In this document: one piece after another, positions 34,500 to 42,971 of the stretch
Position numbering within the stretch: position 1 is the first letter of the stretch
How the letters are laid out: every line of letters begins with the position of its first letter
DNA from: Ignisphaera sp.
GTDB taxonomy: Archaea > Thermoproteota > Thermoprotei_A > Sulfolobales > Ignisphaeraceae
Assembly: GCA_020833345.1 (NCBI GenBank)
Contig: JAJHQM010000001.1
Coordinates: 32,501 to 95,870 of the forward strand
Length of the DNA: 63,370 nt
Direction: 5' to 3'
Notes under the pieces: generated by a model
Seen by the model: only the letters and a program-made list of their open reading frames with translations
What the model was told of the DNA's origin: nothing
The model's database searches: none
Translations under genes and position numbers: made by a program

Positions 34500-35891
34500 A
34501 TGGCAATGAATGTGAGTGATAGGAAACTCTTTGGTACGGATGGTGTTAGGTGGATAGTTGATAGAGGCGATCCAGAATTTCCACTGAGGTTAGCCATGGC
34601 TATAGCGAGCAGCTTTCCGGTAGGAGCAAGAGCTTTAGTGGGTAGAGATGGAAGGATAGGCAATAATGCGATATATCATATTGTTATAGGAGGTCTTGTC
34701 GCGGCTGGCACTAAAGTCTATGACGCTGATTATATACCGACACCCGCACTTCAATATTGTGTTAAAGAGTTAGGTTTTGATTATGGTGTTATAGTGACGG
34801 CTAGTCACAATCCACCAGAGTGGGTTGGTGTGAAGGTGGTACTAAGCGATGGCATAGAAGCTCCACCAAACATTGAATTAGAGATAGAGTCCATATTATT
34901 TGAATCCAGGTTTAGAAGAATATCTTGGGTTGAGCTAAAGCCTATTGAAAGATTTGAGTCAGCTATAGATTATTATGTTAAGGGTGTTAAAAAGCATATA
35001 GATAGTGAGAAGCTTAAGAAAAAAGGGTTGAAGGTGGTTGTAGACTGTGCTAATAGTGTTTCAGCTCTTACTACACCACGTGTGCTAAAAGAACTTGGTA
35101 TTAAGACCCTTACAATTAATGCAGAACTGGGAATGCCTTACAGGTCTTATGAGCCAACACCAGATTCGTTAAAGGAGCTGATGCAAGTAGTTAGAGCTGT
35201 TGGAGCGGATTTCGGAGTGGCGCACGATGGTGATGGTGATAGAGCTGTGTTTATTGATGAAACAGGCAACTTCATATATGGCGACATCTCTGCAATTATC
35301 TTGACACAGTATATAGCGCAAAAACATCCTGAGTTGCCTAGAAGAGTTGTTACAGCCATTTCAACAAGTCACCTGCTTGCAGAAAGGTACTTCATTGATA
35401 GAGGTATAGAGGTTGTGTGGACAAGAGTAGGGTTTCTAAATATAGCTAGAAAGATAGCCGAGTTGGGTGGCGCTCTTTCTGGTTTTGAAGATAATGGCGG
35501 ATTTGCTTATGTGATTCATCAACTCGTAAGAGATGGTACAATGACAGCAGCGTTAATGGCCGAATTAATTGCAGAAAATAGCAAAACTTTATCTCAATTA
35601 GCTAATGAAATACAAAAACCGCATATAGTGAGAACAAAGGTGCCCATCACGGGTAGGGAGGAGGGTAGAATCATTGTAGAGAAGGTGAGAAAGCATTATC
35701 AAGGCTATAAAACGTTTGATATTGATGGCGTAAAGGTTTTAATGCCTGATGTAGTGTTTCTTGTTAGACCAAGTGGAACAGAACCGCTATTGCGGATCAC
35801 CGTAGAATCTTGGAATCAATCCCAAGCCGAAGCGTTGTTATCAGAATTACTTAAACTAGTGGAGGAAGCCAGAGAGGGTTTAAGTAAATGA
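34500..35891 (+). CDS. glmM: Phosphohexomutase (phosphoglucosamine/phosphomannomutase)
   Basis: Interconverts hexose 1- and 6-phosphates. LFGTDGVRWIVD, catalytic TASHNPPEW, metal site AHDGDGDRAVFID and the phosphate-binding VRPSGTEPLLRI are all present. The family cannot be split by eye into GlmM and ManB. ATG 34500 is used; a TATA-like GTTTTTATG is about 33 bases upstream. Its stop overlaps the Trm112-like start by 4 bases. Confidence 0.9.
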   Translation: MAMNVSDRKLFGTDGVRWIVDRGDPEFPLRLAMAIASSFPVGARALVGRDGRIGNNAIYHIVIGGLVAAGTKVYDADYIPTPALQYCVKELGFDYGVIVTASHNPPEWVGVKVVLSDGIEAPPNIELEIESILFESRFRRISWVELKPIERFESAIDYYVKGVKKHIDSEKLKKKGLKVVVDCANSVSALTTPRVLKELGIKTLTINAELGMPYRSYEPTPDSLKELMQVVRAVGADFGVAHDGDGDRAVFIDETGNFIYGDISAIILTQYIAQKHPELPRRVVTAISTSHLLAERYFIDRGIEVVWTRVGFLNIARKIAELGGALSGFEDNGGFAYVIHQLVRDGTMTAALMAELIAENSKTLSQLANEIQKPHIVRTKVPITGREEGRIIVEKVRKHYQGYKTFDIDGVKVLMPDVVFLVRPSGTEPLLRITVESWNQSQAEALLSELLKLVEEAREGLSK

Positions 35892-36301
35892 AATATAGAC
35901 TTCTAAACTACCTAGCATGCCCCTATTGTAAAGATAAAGGCTTTCCACTAAAACTTATAGTAATTGAAACTATTAGATATGAGCAGAGAAGGTTACCTCA
36001 AAGCCCTCAGAAACCATTATGTGACTTATATTGTGCTTACAAAGATAGCTTAGTTAAAGAACTCTATGAAAAGGGTGTGGAGGTGCCATGCAATGAGTGT
36101 ATAAAAATTGAAGTAAAAACAGGTGTACTCTTTTGTTTTAGCTGTAGCAGGTGGTATCCTATAATTGATGAAATTCCCAGGCTTCTCCCTGATAACTTCA
36201 GGCAGAAAGAAGAGGATCTCGAATTTCTACAGCTTCATGAAGATAAAATACCTGATAATATTAAAAAGAATGGAAAACCTTACAACTTATTAAGCAGATA
36301 A
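35888..36301 (+). CDS. Trm112-like zinc-finger protein
   Basis: A 137-residue protein with YRLLNYLACPYCKDKGFPLKL at the N-terminus and LFCFSCSRWYPIIDEIPRLLPD near residue 80-100, the Trm112p signature, and a longer insert with two extra cysteines. Trm112 proteins activate several tRNA, rRNA and release-factor methyltransferases. Several methyltransferase genes are in the window. The 4-base overlap with glmM suggests co-translation. Confidence 0.82.
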   Translation: MKYRLLNYLACPYCKDKGFPLKLIVIETIRYEQRRLPQSPQKPLCDLYCAYKDSLVKELYEKGVEVPCNECIKIEVKTGVLFCFSCSRWYPIIDEIPRLLPDNFRQKEEDLEFLQLHEDKIPDNIKKNGKPYNLLSR

Positions 36302-36353
36302 AAATAACTATAACTCACAAATCTCTGAAATTTAATGAATATTGGGTGCTAAG

Positions 36354-36770
36354 ATGTCAACACTCTATGAGAGTTTAACACAATGGATAGAAATGCAGAA
36401 AAAAGTTAGAGAATGGTTTAGCAATGTAAATGAAAATGCTAAGAAGGGGGACAGACTTGAATTAATACTGTATACGAGAATGGCATTTCAGCACATGATC
36501 AGAACCCTAAAAGCGTTTGATAGCTGGCTTCAGGATCCATTTATAATCAGCAACATGCCTAAAGATGAACTAGAGTACGTATGGGCTACAATTTATAACA
36601 TACTTCAACAACTCATAGAATTAGACATAAAACACACTTCAGAGTTTAGAGATTACATAAATAAGTTAGAAAAGGAAGGGAAGCTTAGCCCACTTCTCCT
36701 TGAACTCTTTGGCGAGAGCGGTGGTAGAAGGAGAAGAGGAGAACGTGAAGGAGTTTCACTATCAATCTAA
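36354..36770 (+). CDS. Crenarchaeal hypothetical protein (DUF2153-like)
   Basis: A 138-residue helical protein (MSTLYESLTQWIEMQKKVREWF...RMAFQHMIRTLKAFDSWLQDP). It resembles the crenarchaeal DUF2153 family as I remember it; function unknown. The C-terminal tail is Arg/Gly-rich (GGRRRRGERE). The ATG at 36354 follows GGGTG by 6 bases and is preferred to the frame opening at 36342. Confidence 0.65.
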   Translation: MSTLYESLTQWIEMQKKVREWFSNVNENAKKGDRLELILYTRMAFQHMIRTLKAFDSWLQDPFIISNMPKDELEYVWATIYNILQQLIELDIKHTSEFRDYINKLEKEGKLSPLLLELFGESGGRRRRGEREGVSLSI

Positions 36771-36847
36771 TTAAAAAGCCTGAATCACGTATACAGCGAT
36801 GCTGCGGTTTTAAAGAATATCACATCTTTTTGCATAGAGGTAAAAAT

Positions 36848-37336
36848 TTATCTTCTTCTCGCACTTTGCTGTGAAATCTGAATTACAGCGGAAACCTCTT
36901 CATCTATTGCTATAATTTTACTTTTTTGTTCTTCAACAGTTTTTAATATTTCATTTAACTTACTATCAATTACTTGGAGCCCCTCCAGAAATTCCTTTCC
37001 CTTACTCGTTAACTGAAGTTTCTTAGATTTTGGCTCTGTTTCAATAAGACCTACATATAGCAATGCTTTTATATCTTCACTCAGCTCTCTCACAATAATC
37101 CTATTACCTAGCTTTACAATGTTATAGCCCAAATCAACTTTCTTTTCTTCGCGTAGAATATTAATTAGGTGCGTCAATCCTTTTTCACTTACAGAATTTA
37201 ATATCTTTATTATGTGTAGTAATGTTAGTTTACGTTTATCATTCTTTATAGTATCTAATGTCACAACTTGAGCTGAGAATGTTTTTAACTCTTTTGTTTT
37301 TTGCTGTTGTGTTTTCTCAGGCATTTTAAGCACCAT
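36848..37336 (-). CDS. Winged-helix protein with C-terminal coiled coil
   Basis: A 162-residue protein. Residues about 35-115 form a winged helix (LTLLHIIKILNSVSEKGLTHLINILREEKK...IKALLYVGLIETEPKSKKLQLTSKGKEFL), followed by a probable coiled coil (LNEILKTVEEQKSKIIAIDEEVSAVI). It follows the PMT-like gene and a membrane-protein gene closely and may regulate them, an inference. Confidence 0.68.
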   Translation of the reverse strand: MVLKMPEKTQQQKTKELKTFSAQVVTLDTIKNDKRKLTLLHIIKILNSVSEKGLTHLINILREEKKVDLGYNIVKLGNRIIVRELSEDIKALLYVGLIETEPKSKKLQLTSKGKEFLEGLQVIDSKLNEILKTVEEQKSKIIAIDEEVSAVIQISQQSARRR

Positions 37337-37345
37337 TTAGGTGTT

Positions 37346-38173
37346 CTAACTAATTCCCATAATATCTCTCACATACTTAATAAGCTCAAGATATTCATAA
37401 CCATATACCTTTTTAAAAGTATCTTCGTTCACCTCTGGCTCTTTCCTCTTCAAGAACCTTTCTGCATAACTCTTTAAGGAGTTCAAAGTGTTGTACATGT
37501 GAATAACTATTGTCATAGCTTTTTTGTAAGTAGAGCTTTGCTTTATTAAGAAAAGCAAGGAGAAAAATGACATTGCTAAGTTAATCATAATTAAAGTCAT
37601 TAACATAACTTCTGCATGATTATAGGTGATAATTAAAACTGCTACATGGCTTGTGGACAGAATTGGAATGACAAGCTGTAGAAATAGCGAAATTAAGAGC
37701 CTAAGGTAGACTGTGATCAGGGTCACCATGGTCAAGAATAGTACCGTAAAGATTAAGAACACTGCTTGTGGGCTTGTCAGCAGTCCTCTGGTTATAACAT
37801 ACCATAGCGTTGTCATACTAGCGAACATGAAAGATATTGTCATAACTGTTAATAAGCAAATGATTTTATTTGTTGCTAGCTGAAATTCTGTAGCAACGTC
37901 TTTAGCTGTCTTGGCTATAGTTTTCACAATTTCTTTTAGACTACTCCTTAAATCAGCACCACTATTTTTGATTGCATCCTTAAGTCTTTGCAGGTTGAAA
38001 TAAAGTTGGTTTAATAAGTCTAACAACTTCTGTGTGAATAGAAATTGTTGAGCTCTCTCTAACTCACTAATAGCGTTAATTAACTCTTTACTGTACACAT
38101 CCTCTAGACTCAATAAAATTAAAACTTCTACGCATTGCTTTAGAATTGCAGTTAGATCTCTCTTCATTAGCAT
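37346..38173 (-). CDS. Membrane protein with helical cytoplasmic domain
   Basis: A 275-residue protein. The first 100 residues are amphipathic helices; four hydrophobic segments then span about 105-215 (IICLLTVMTISFMFAS, PQAVFLIFTVLFLTMVTLITVYLRLL, and so on); the C-terminus is charged. No family recognised. It lies 1 base after the PMT-like gene and 9 bases before the winged-helix gene. Confidence 0.65.
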   Translation of the reverse strand: MLMKRDLTAILKQCVEVLILLSLEDVYSKELINAISELERAQQFLFTQKLLDLLNQLYFNLQRLKDAIKNSGADLRSSLKEIVKTIAKTAKDVATEFQLATNKIICLLTVMTISFMFASMTTLWYVITRGLLTSPQAVFLIFTVLFLTMVTLITVYLRLLISLFLQLVIPILSTSHVAVLIITYNHAEVMLMTLIMINLAMSFFSLLFLIKQSSTYKKAMTIVIHMYNTLNSLKSYAERFLKRKEPEVNEDTFKKVYGYEYLELIKYVRDIMGIS

Positions 38174-38174
38174 C

Positions 38175-39632
38175 TTAACCTAATAACAGCAGTAATCCTT
38201 TCCAAAGCAGTTCAAAAGCTTTTTTCCACGCAATAAGTACATTAATTATGCTGTTTCTGTTTAAGAATTCGTAAATTTGTGTGATTAAATATATGTGAAT
38301 AAAGGGTGCTAATTGGACAGCGTAAAAACTGTATTGCGTTTTTGCCCCCGCAACCCATAAGAGCATATATGAAATGAATAGACCGCAAAGAATCATCCAA
38401 GGCTTTTTACTTATGGACCTCGCGTCTTGAAATCTGTAAGCAAAAGTGAAAATCATTAAAATAAAGCTTAGCATGTATGTAGGTACAAGCCCTTGCGCAT
38501 ATAAAGTAATGCCATCCGAGTATACATATAAAGGAAAGGAGTTTATTCCAAAGAACCAGTCCCACGGAGCTGAAGCTATAGGGCATTTACCTCCAACACA
38601 CTTTACACTTAAATGCCAGGATATAGCTCCAAAAATGCTCTGTTGAAACCATGAACTAAATCCTATTCTAAGTATTATGGGGATTGATGTGAGTATTTGA
38701 AAGAATAAGAATGAAGCTACTGTAAGCAAAAACAACTCTACAATTTCAATCAATACCTCTCTAGCTCTATTAATACCCCTCCTCACCAACTCTCCTATAT
38801 AAAGAAGTAAAATCGGGGTAAAAGCCAGTAATGCTGTAAACTTAAATGTTGAGGCAAAGCCTAACATTAATAAAGATTCTTTGTATTTCTTACTTACTGC
38901 AAGAAATATAGCTAAAAGTGTAAATGCTGTAGTATAAATGTCTAGCAATGCTACTGAAGCCAAGTTTCTAATAAGGGGATCTACAGCCGCTATAGCCATA
39001 ACAACAAGACTAATCTCCATATTTCCTATAATCCTCTTTGCTATGATAAACGTTAAAATAACTACGAGCATGCCCATTACTATTGACGGCACTCGCCAAT
39101 AAAATGGTCTATCACCTAGCACTAGCATCGTCAATGCAATTAGATACTTGGACATGGGTGGGTGTTCCAGATTAAGATAATTGTTAATTCCCACAGCATC
39201 CCCCAGCATCCAGCCAAAGACTATGTCTATGGCATTAGTGACTTTACCAAAGGCTTCTATACTTTCTCTACTTTTTGCTGATACATATATAGCGCTAAGG
39301 TTGCTAAACAAAGTGTTAACTATCGTTACTCCATATACCTGTGCATAGGTTAGCGCCTTTACAACTTCTTCCCTTGTAGAATACACTAGCGTTGCATTAT
39401 ATGTAAAGCCTGCACGTTTCGGTTCAAGCCCAAATACCCTTCTTAAAATGTTTCTAGCTGCATCTACATACCATACCTCATCAGATACATAACCCTTTGC
39501 ACCCATTTGAAAACGTCTGATTTCTTCATTTTCAAGATTTATTGCTTGAGTTACCGTAAGGTACGTATAAGTAACCAGTATTAGGATTAATATTGCAAGC
39601 TCAATGTAGCGATCTAGGAAATACTGGCTCAA
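38175..39632 (-). CDS. PMT-family glycosyltransferase
   Basis: A 485-residue polytopic membrane protein of the dolichyl-phosphate-mannose protein mannosyltransferase type. The catalytic acidic pair is in YVSDEVWYVDAARNIL (DE at about 50-51). EHPPMSKYLIALTMLVLG and a long first external loop are typical, with roughly ten transmembrane helices. It would transfer a lipid-linked sugar on the outer face of the membrane. It leads a three-gene minus-strand unit. Confidence 0.8.
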   Translation of the reverse strand: MSQYFLDRYIELAILILILVTYTYLTVTQAINLENEEIRRFQMGAKGYVSDEVWYVDAARNILRRVFGLEPKRAGFTYNATLVYSTREEVVKALTYAQVYGVTIVNTLFSNLSAIYVSAKSRESIEAFGKVTNAIDIVFGWMLGDAVGINNYLNLEHPPMSKYLIALTMLVLGDRPFYWRVPSIVMGMLVVILTFIIAKRIIGNMEISLVVMAIAAVDPLIRNLASVALLDIYTTAFTLLAIFLAVSKKYKESLLMLGFASTFKFTALLAFTPILLLYIGELVRRGINRAREVLIEIVELFLLTVASFLFFQILTSIPIILRIGFSSWFQQSIFGAISWHLSVKCVGGKCPIASAPWDWFFGINSFPLYVYSDGITLYAQGLVPTYMLSFILMIFTFAYRFQDARSISKKPWMILCGLFISYMLLWVAGAKTQYSFYAVQLAPFIHIYLITQIYEFLNRNSIINVLIAWKKAFELLWKGLLLLLG

Positions 39633-39736
39633 AATAGTGCTCCTCTCAAGTTTTCTAACTTTGAAGGAAGGTTTATAAGCCTCTAACTTGTAAGGATATA
39701 TTGTTCCTAATACAATGTGGTAATAAGGTGACTTAC

Positions 39737-41113
39737 TTGAGCATTATAAGAGAGGTTAAAGAAGAGTCAAAGAAACAGGCATTGAAGAGAATAAGCACTC
39801 ATAGCCACATTAGGGGGCTAGGTCTTGATGAAAAAGGTGAACCTGTTTACATTGCTGACGGTCTTGTTGGGCAGCTAGAAGCGAGAAAAGCGGCAGGTAT
39901 AATTGTTAAGATGATTAAAGAGGGCAAGCTTGCTGGAAGGGGTATACTTTTCGTTGGACCTCCCGGCTCGGGAAAAACTGCATTAGCTATAGCTATTGCC
40001 AGAGAGCTTGGAGAAGATACGCCGTTTGTAATGATTAATGGTGCAGAGCTATATTCAGCAGAGGTTAAGAAAACGGAGATCTTGATGAGAGCTGTTAGAA
40101 GAGCTATTGGGATTAGGATAAGGGAGTTCAGAAGAGTATATGAGGGTGTTGTGAAGGAGCTGAAGTTTGCATTGGCAGCGCATCCGTTTAATCCATATGT
40201 TAAAGTTCCTAAAGGTGCTAGGATAACCCTATCCACAAAAGATGAGGAGAAAACATTGGAAGTAGATCAAAGCATAGCAATGCAGCTAGCTCAACTAGGC
40301 ATTAAGAGAGGGGATTTAATAAGTATTGATGCTGATAGTGGTGAGGTCTTTAAGTTAGGTAGGGTAAAGGGAATTGAGAAAGCTAAGTACTATGATGTTG
40401 AAACAGCGAGGGTTTTTGAAGAAATGCCTAAGGGAAAGATATTTAAGGAGAAGGAAATTGTAAGAACGGTCACACTTCATGACCTTGATGAAGCTTATGC
40501 AGCTCAAAAAAGAGCGCTAATTTCATTAATTGGTGTGGGGGCTGAGGAAAGAGAGATAGACCCAGAAATCAGGAAAGCTGTTGATGACACAGTTAAAAAG
40601 GCATTAAGTGAAGGCAAGGTATCGTTAGTACCTGGAGTACTGTTCATAGACGATGTACATATGCTAGACATCGAGGCATTTAGTTTCCTATCAAGGGTTT
40701 TAGAAAGCGAATTTTCACCTATAATTATAATGGCTACAAACAGAGGTATAACTAAGATACGTGGAACAGACATGGACGCACCCCATGGTATACCCCTAGA
40801 CCTGCTTGACAGGCTCTTAATAATAACTATGCGTCCTTATACACCAGATGAAATGAAAGAAATAATACTAATTAGAGCTGAGGAAGAAGATGTAAAGTTA
40901 TCAAAAGACGCCGTAGATCTTCTTGTCAAAATAGCAAGTGAGAGAAGCTTAAGATACGCTATACAGTTATTGCAACCAGCAAGAATCGTGGCCGAGAAGA
41001 GAGGGAGAGAAGAGATTAGACCAGAGGATATTGAGGAAGTGAGTAAGCTATTTGTAGACGTTACACAAAGTGTTGAAGTGGCTAAGAAATGGGAGAGCAA
41101 ATTCTTAAAGTGA
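39737..41113 (+). CDS. TIP49 (RuvB-like) AAA+ ATPase
   Basis: Archaeal homologue of eukaryotic RuvBL1/2. THSHIRGLGLDEKG at the start, Walker A GPPGSGKTALA, the OB-fold insertion domain (about 110-280), Walker B VLFIDDVHMLD, sensor ATNRGI and HGIPLDLLDRLLII are all typical. Role in chromatin, RNP or box C/D RNP assembly is possible. The TTG at 39737 is preferred (MSIIREVKEE, preceded by GGTGA); GTG 39728 is an alternative. A small winged-helix gene follows by 9 bases. Confidence 0.9.
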   Translation: MSIIREVKEESKKQALKRISTHSHIRGLGLDEKGEPVYIADGLVGQLEARKAAGIIVKMIKEGKLAGRGILFVGPPGSGKTALAIAIARELGEDTPFVMINGAELYSAEVKKTEILMRAVRRAIGIRIREFRRVYEGVVKELKFALAAHPFNPYVKVPKGARITLSTKDEEKTLEVDQSIAMQLAQLGIKRGDLISIDADSGEVFKLGRVKGIEKAKYYDVETARVFEEMPKGKIFKEKEIVRTVTLHDLDEAYAAQKRALISLIGVGAEEREIDPEIRKAVDDTVKKALSEGKVSLVPGVLFIDDVHMLDIEAFSFLSRVLESEFSPIIIMATNRGITKIRGTDMDAPHGIPLDLLDRLLIITMRPYTPDEMKEIILIRAEEEDVKLSKDAVDLLVKIASERSLRYAIQLLQPARIVAEKRGREEIRPEDIEEVSKLFVDVTQSVEVAKKWESKFLK

Positions 41114-41122
41114 TGTAAAGCA

Positions 41123-41377
41123 ATGTCACAGCAGCAAGATTTAGTGCTGAAGGTCATGGAGCTTCTCAGATATGCTGAGGCACTTGAAGGCGATGAAAAA
41201 TTCTCACTTACGCTTGATGAGCTTTCAAAGAAATGGAATGTTGACATAGATAAAGCTAAGGGAATACTAAGAAAATTGAGAAGAGAGGGATTTGTAAGAA
41301 GAACAAAAAGTGGAAGATATAAATTAACACTAGCTGCAAAACTTCTCATTAGGATATATAAGAGAGTGAAGAGGTAA
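41123..41377 (+). CDS. Small winged-helix protein downstream of TIP49
   Basis: An 84-residue protein: LTLDELSKKWNVDIDKAKGILRKLRREGFVRRTKSGRYKLTLAAKLLIRIYK is a winged helix with a basic C-terminus. It is 9 bases after the TIP49 stop, so the two are probably co-transcribed. No named family recognised. Confidence 0.7.
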   Translation: MSQQQDLVLKVMELLRYAEALEGDEKFSLTLDELSKKWNVDIDKAKGILRKLRREGFVRRTKSGRYKLTLAAKLLIRIYKRVKR

Positions 41378-41381
41378 TAGT

Positions 41382-41464
41382 AGTAGTGATGAGCACGGCT
41401 GTAAGCTGAGGTATTAAAATGTGAAATATAATATAGCATGATGATAGCCTGTGTTACTGATGTC
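41382..41464 (+). ncRNA. Candidate C/D box sRNA with long D'-C' linker
   Basis: GTGATGA (41386-41392) and CTGA (41406-41409) enclose a 13-base guide; ATGATGA (41438-41444) and CTGA (41457-41460) enclose a 12-base guide. The two halves are 28 bases apart, much longer than usual, so this may be one sRNA with a long linker or two half-units. It lies in the spacer before the Cas4-like gene. Targets not recognised. Confidence 0.5.
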
Positions 41465-41505
41465 GCAATTATTCCGTTAAAAAGCCTGCATAATAGCCTT
41501 ACGGT

Positions 41506-42138
41506 ATGAATATGGAATTCGATATTGTAAGCCTTATCTATAGTTGGAGGGTTGAGGATGCTAGGAAGAGGATAGAAAAGAAACTTGAGAATGAGATTTA
41601 CGTTACAGACCTCATATATTGTCCATTAAAGTACTACTTTCAAAGAATATATAAAGAAATAGCTCTAGCAGAGGGCTTTAATCCTGTGACTATATACGGT
41701 GAAGCAGTCCACATAGGTATTGAAGAGGTTTTGAAGAGGATTTTTGGAAGTGATAATGTTAAGACAGAAGTAGAGTTTGAGAAAGAGTTTGGAGTTGAGG
41801 GTAAGGTATTTATTGTTAGAGGACGTGTTGACGCTATTGTAGGAAACTATATAATTGAGATAAAGTCTGGCAGGTCTGATGCAAATATTCCACATCAACA
41901 TCATGTTTTACAAGCAAGACTTTACCTATGGCTTACAGGACTCAAAAAAGCAATACTCTTGTACATAACACCTAACAGGGTTTCGCAATACATTGTAACA
42001 GAACCTAGTTCAGATGGTGAAGTATCTGATCTTATTCGTAGCTTATTAATGCGAAGTCCCGCCCCTCGATATAATTGGGAATGTCTACACTGTTCTTATG
42101 CAATCCTGTGCCCAAGTAAGAGAACTAGTGCTGTTTGA
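41506..42138 (+). CDS. Cas4-like PD-(D/E)XK nuclease with iron-sulfur cysteines
   Basis: A RecB-family nuclease of 210 residues. Motifs are LIYCPLKYYFQRIY (first cysteine), GEAVHIGIEE, GRVDAIVGNYIIEIKSGRS (D and E-x-K), QHHVLQARLYLWL (Q-x3-Y), and the C-terminal C-x2-C-x5-C (CLHCSYAILCP). The four cysteines fit a 4Fe-4S cluster. No cas1 or CRISPR array is nearby, so this is a stand-alone Cas4-like enzyme, perhaps in DNA repair. A TATA-like TTAAAAAG at about 41480 gives a leaderless ATG. Confidence 0.85.
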   Translation: MNMEFDIVSLIYSWRVEDARKRIEKKLENEIYVTDLIYCPLKYYFQRIYKEIALAEGFNPVTIYGEAVHIGIEEVLKRIFGSDNVKTEVEFEKEFGVEGKVFIVRGRVDAIVGNYIIEIKSGRSDANIPHQHHVLQARLYLWLTGLKKAILLYITPNRVSQYIVTEPSSDGEVSDLIRSLLMRSPAPRYNWECLHCSYAILCPSKRTSAV

Positions 42139-42248
42139 CCAAAATCTAATTTAATAGTTTTGCTCTTAATAGTTCTGTACCTGCATAGAGGCATAAGGCT
42201 TATAAGTGTATTAGTAAGCGTTACACTTTCATTAGGCGTCAAGAAAAA

Positions 42249-42653
42249 ATGAATAAAGAGGGAAGTAATAGAGATACTATGAGTGATAGAGTAGTAGGAA
42301 AGCATGTCTATGGAAATCTATATGAAATAGACGTGAATGTCGCTGAGAACGAGGAGAGACTTAGAGAAATAGTTACTGAAGCAGCAAAACTCGCAAATAT
42401 GACGCTGTATGATATTAAAAGCTGGAGCTTTGGTGGAAGGAAAGGAGGAGTTTCAGTAATAGCCTTGGTTCTCGAAAGTCACATTGCTGTACATACATGG
42501 ATTGAGTACAGATACGCTACAGTTGACGTATACACCTGTGGAGAAAGAAGCGATCCTTGGAAAGCCTTTGAATATATTATCAAAAACTTAAAGCCTAAAT
42601 ACTATACAATTAACTATGCAGACAGAAGTAGTTTTGGAGCTATAAGAACGTAA
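42249..42653 (+). CDS. Pyruvoyl-dependent decarboxylase, AdoMetDC family (probably arginine decarboxylase)
   Basis: Small proenzyme that self-cleaves at serine to form a pyruvoyl group. LVLESHIAVHTWIEY contains the cleavage serine, and ATVDVYTCG the catalytic cysteine region. Crenarchaea use one branch of this family as arginine decarboxylase for agmatine and polyamines. The 134-residue length and C-terminal YADRSS favour that branch over true AdoMetDC, but the choice is not certain. An internal ATG (MSDRVVGKH) is another possible start. Two C/D sRNAs follow. Confidence 0.8.
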   Translation: MNKEGSNRDTMSDRVVGKHVYGNLYEIDVNVAENEERLREIVTEAAKLANMTLYDIKSWSFGGRKGGVSVIALVLESHIAVHTWIEYRYATVDVYTCGERSDPWKAFEYIIKNLKPKYYTINYADRSSFGAIRT

Positions 42654-42654
42654 G

Positions 42655-42711
42655 AGTTATGATGATGGTAAAGGCGCTGATGATGTGATGTAGCTGAGCT
42701 ACTCTGAATAA
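42655..42711 (+). ncRNA. C/D box sRNA predicted to target a tRNA D-arm
   Basis: Box C ATGATGA (42659-42665), D' CTGA (42677-42680), C' GTGATGT (42685-42691), D CTGA (42704-42707); guides 11 and 12 bases, D'-C' gap 4. The D guide AGCTGAGCTACT is complementary to AGTAGCTCAGCT; 10 consecutive pairs match GTAGCTCAGC in tRNA-Met of this window (29758-29767). The D+5 rule points to G10. It may be made with the decarboxylase transcript, whose stop is 2 bases upstream. Confidence 0.8.
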
Positions 42712-42756
42712 ATGGCTCTTAAAAATTAATGACTTCAGCTTTTTAACACTTATACT

Positions 42757-42814
42757 CAGTGTGATGTAGGCGTCCTAGACTGAGTCATGATGACTTGGTT
42801 CCGGCACTGAATTA
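42757..42814 (+). ncRNA. C/D box sRNA
   Basis: Box C GTGATGT (42761-42767), D' CTGA (42780-42783), C' ATGATGA (42787-42793), D CTGA (42807-42810); guides AGGCGTCCTAGA (12) and CTTGGTTCCGGCA (13), D'-C' gap 3. A TATA-like TTAAAAATT near 42723 fits a 5' end near 42749. Together with the preceding sRNA it fills the spacer between the decarboxylase and dehydrogenase genes; the remaining 157 bases hold nothing I identify. Confidence 0.8.
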
Positions 42815-42971
42815 CATAACTTCATATGAGTGGACACCCCTAGGATAATACATCGTTAAACCTCACTTACGCTCTTCTTGTCTGAGAAACCGTAAGGAAA
42901 TCAGCGTCTTTTTAATATTTAAGATATTTTACTCTTTATGAAATCTTAACGCATAAGAGTGTGATTTTAAA

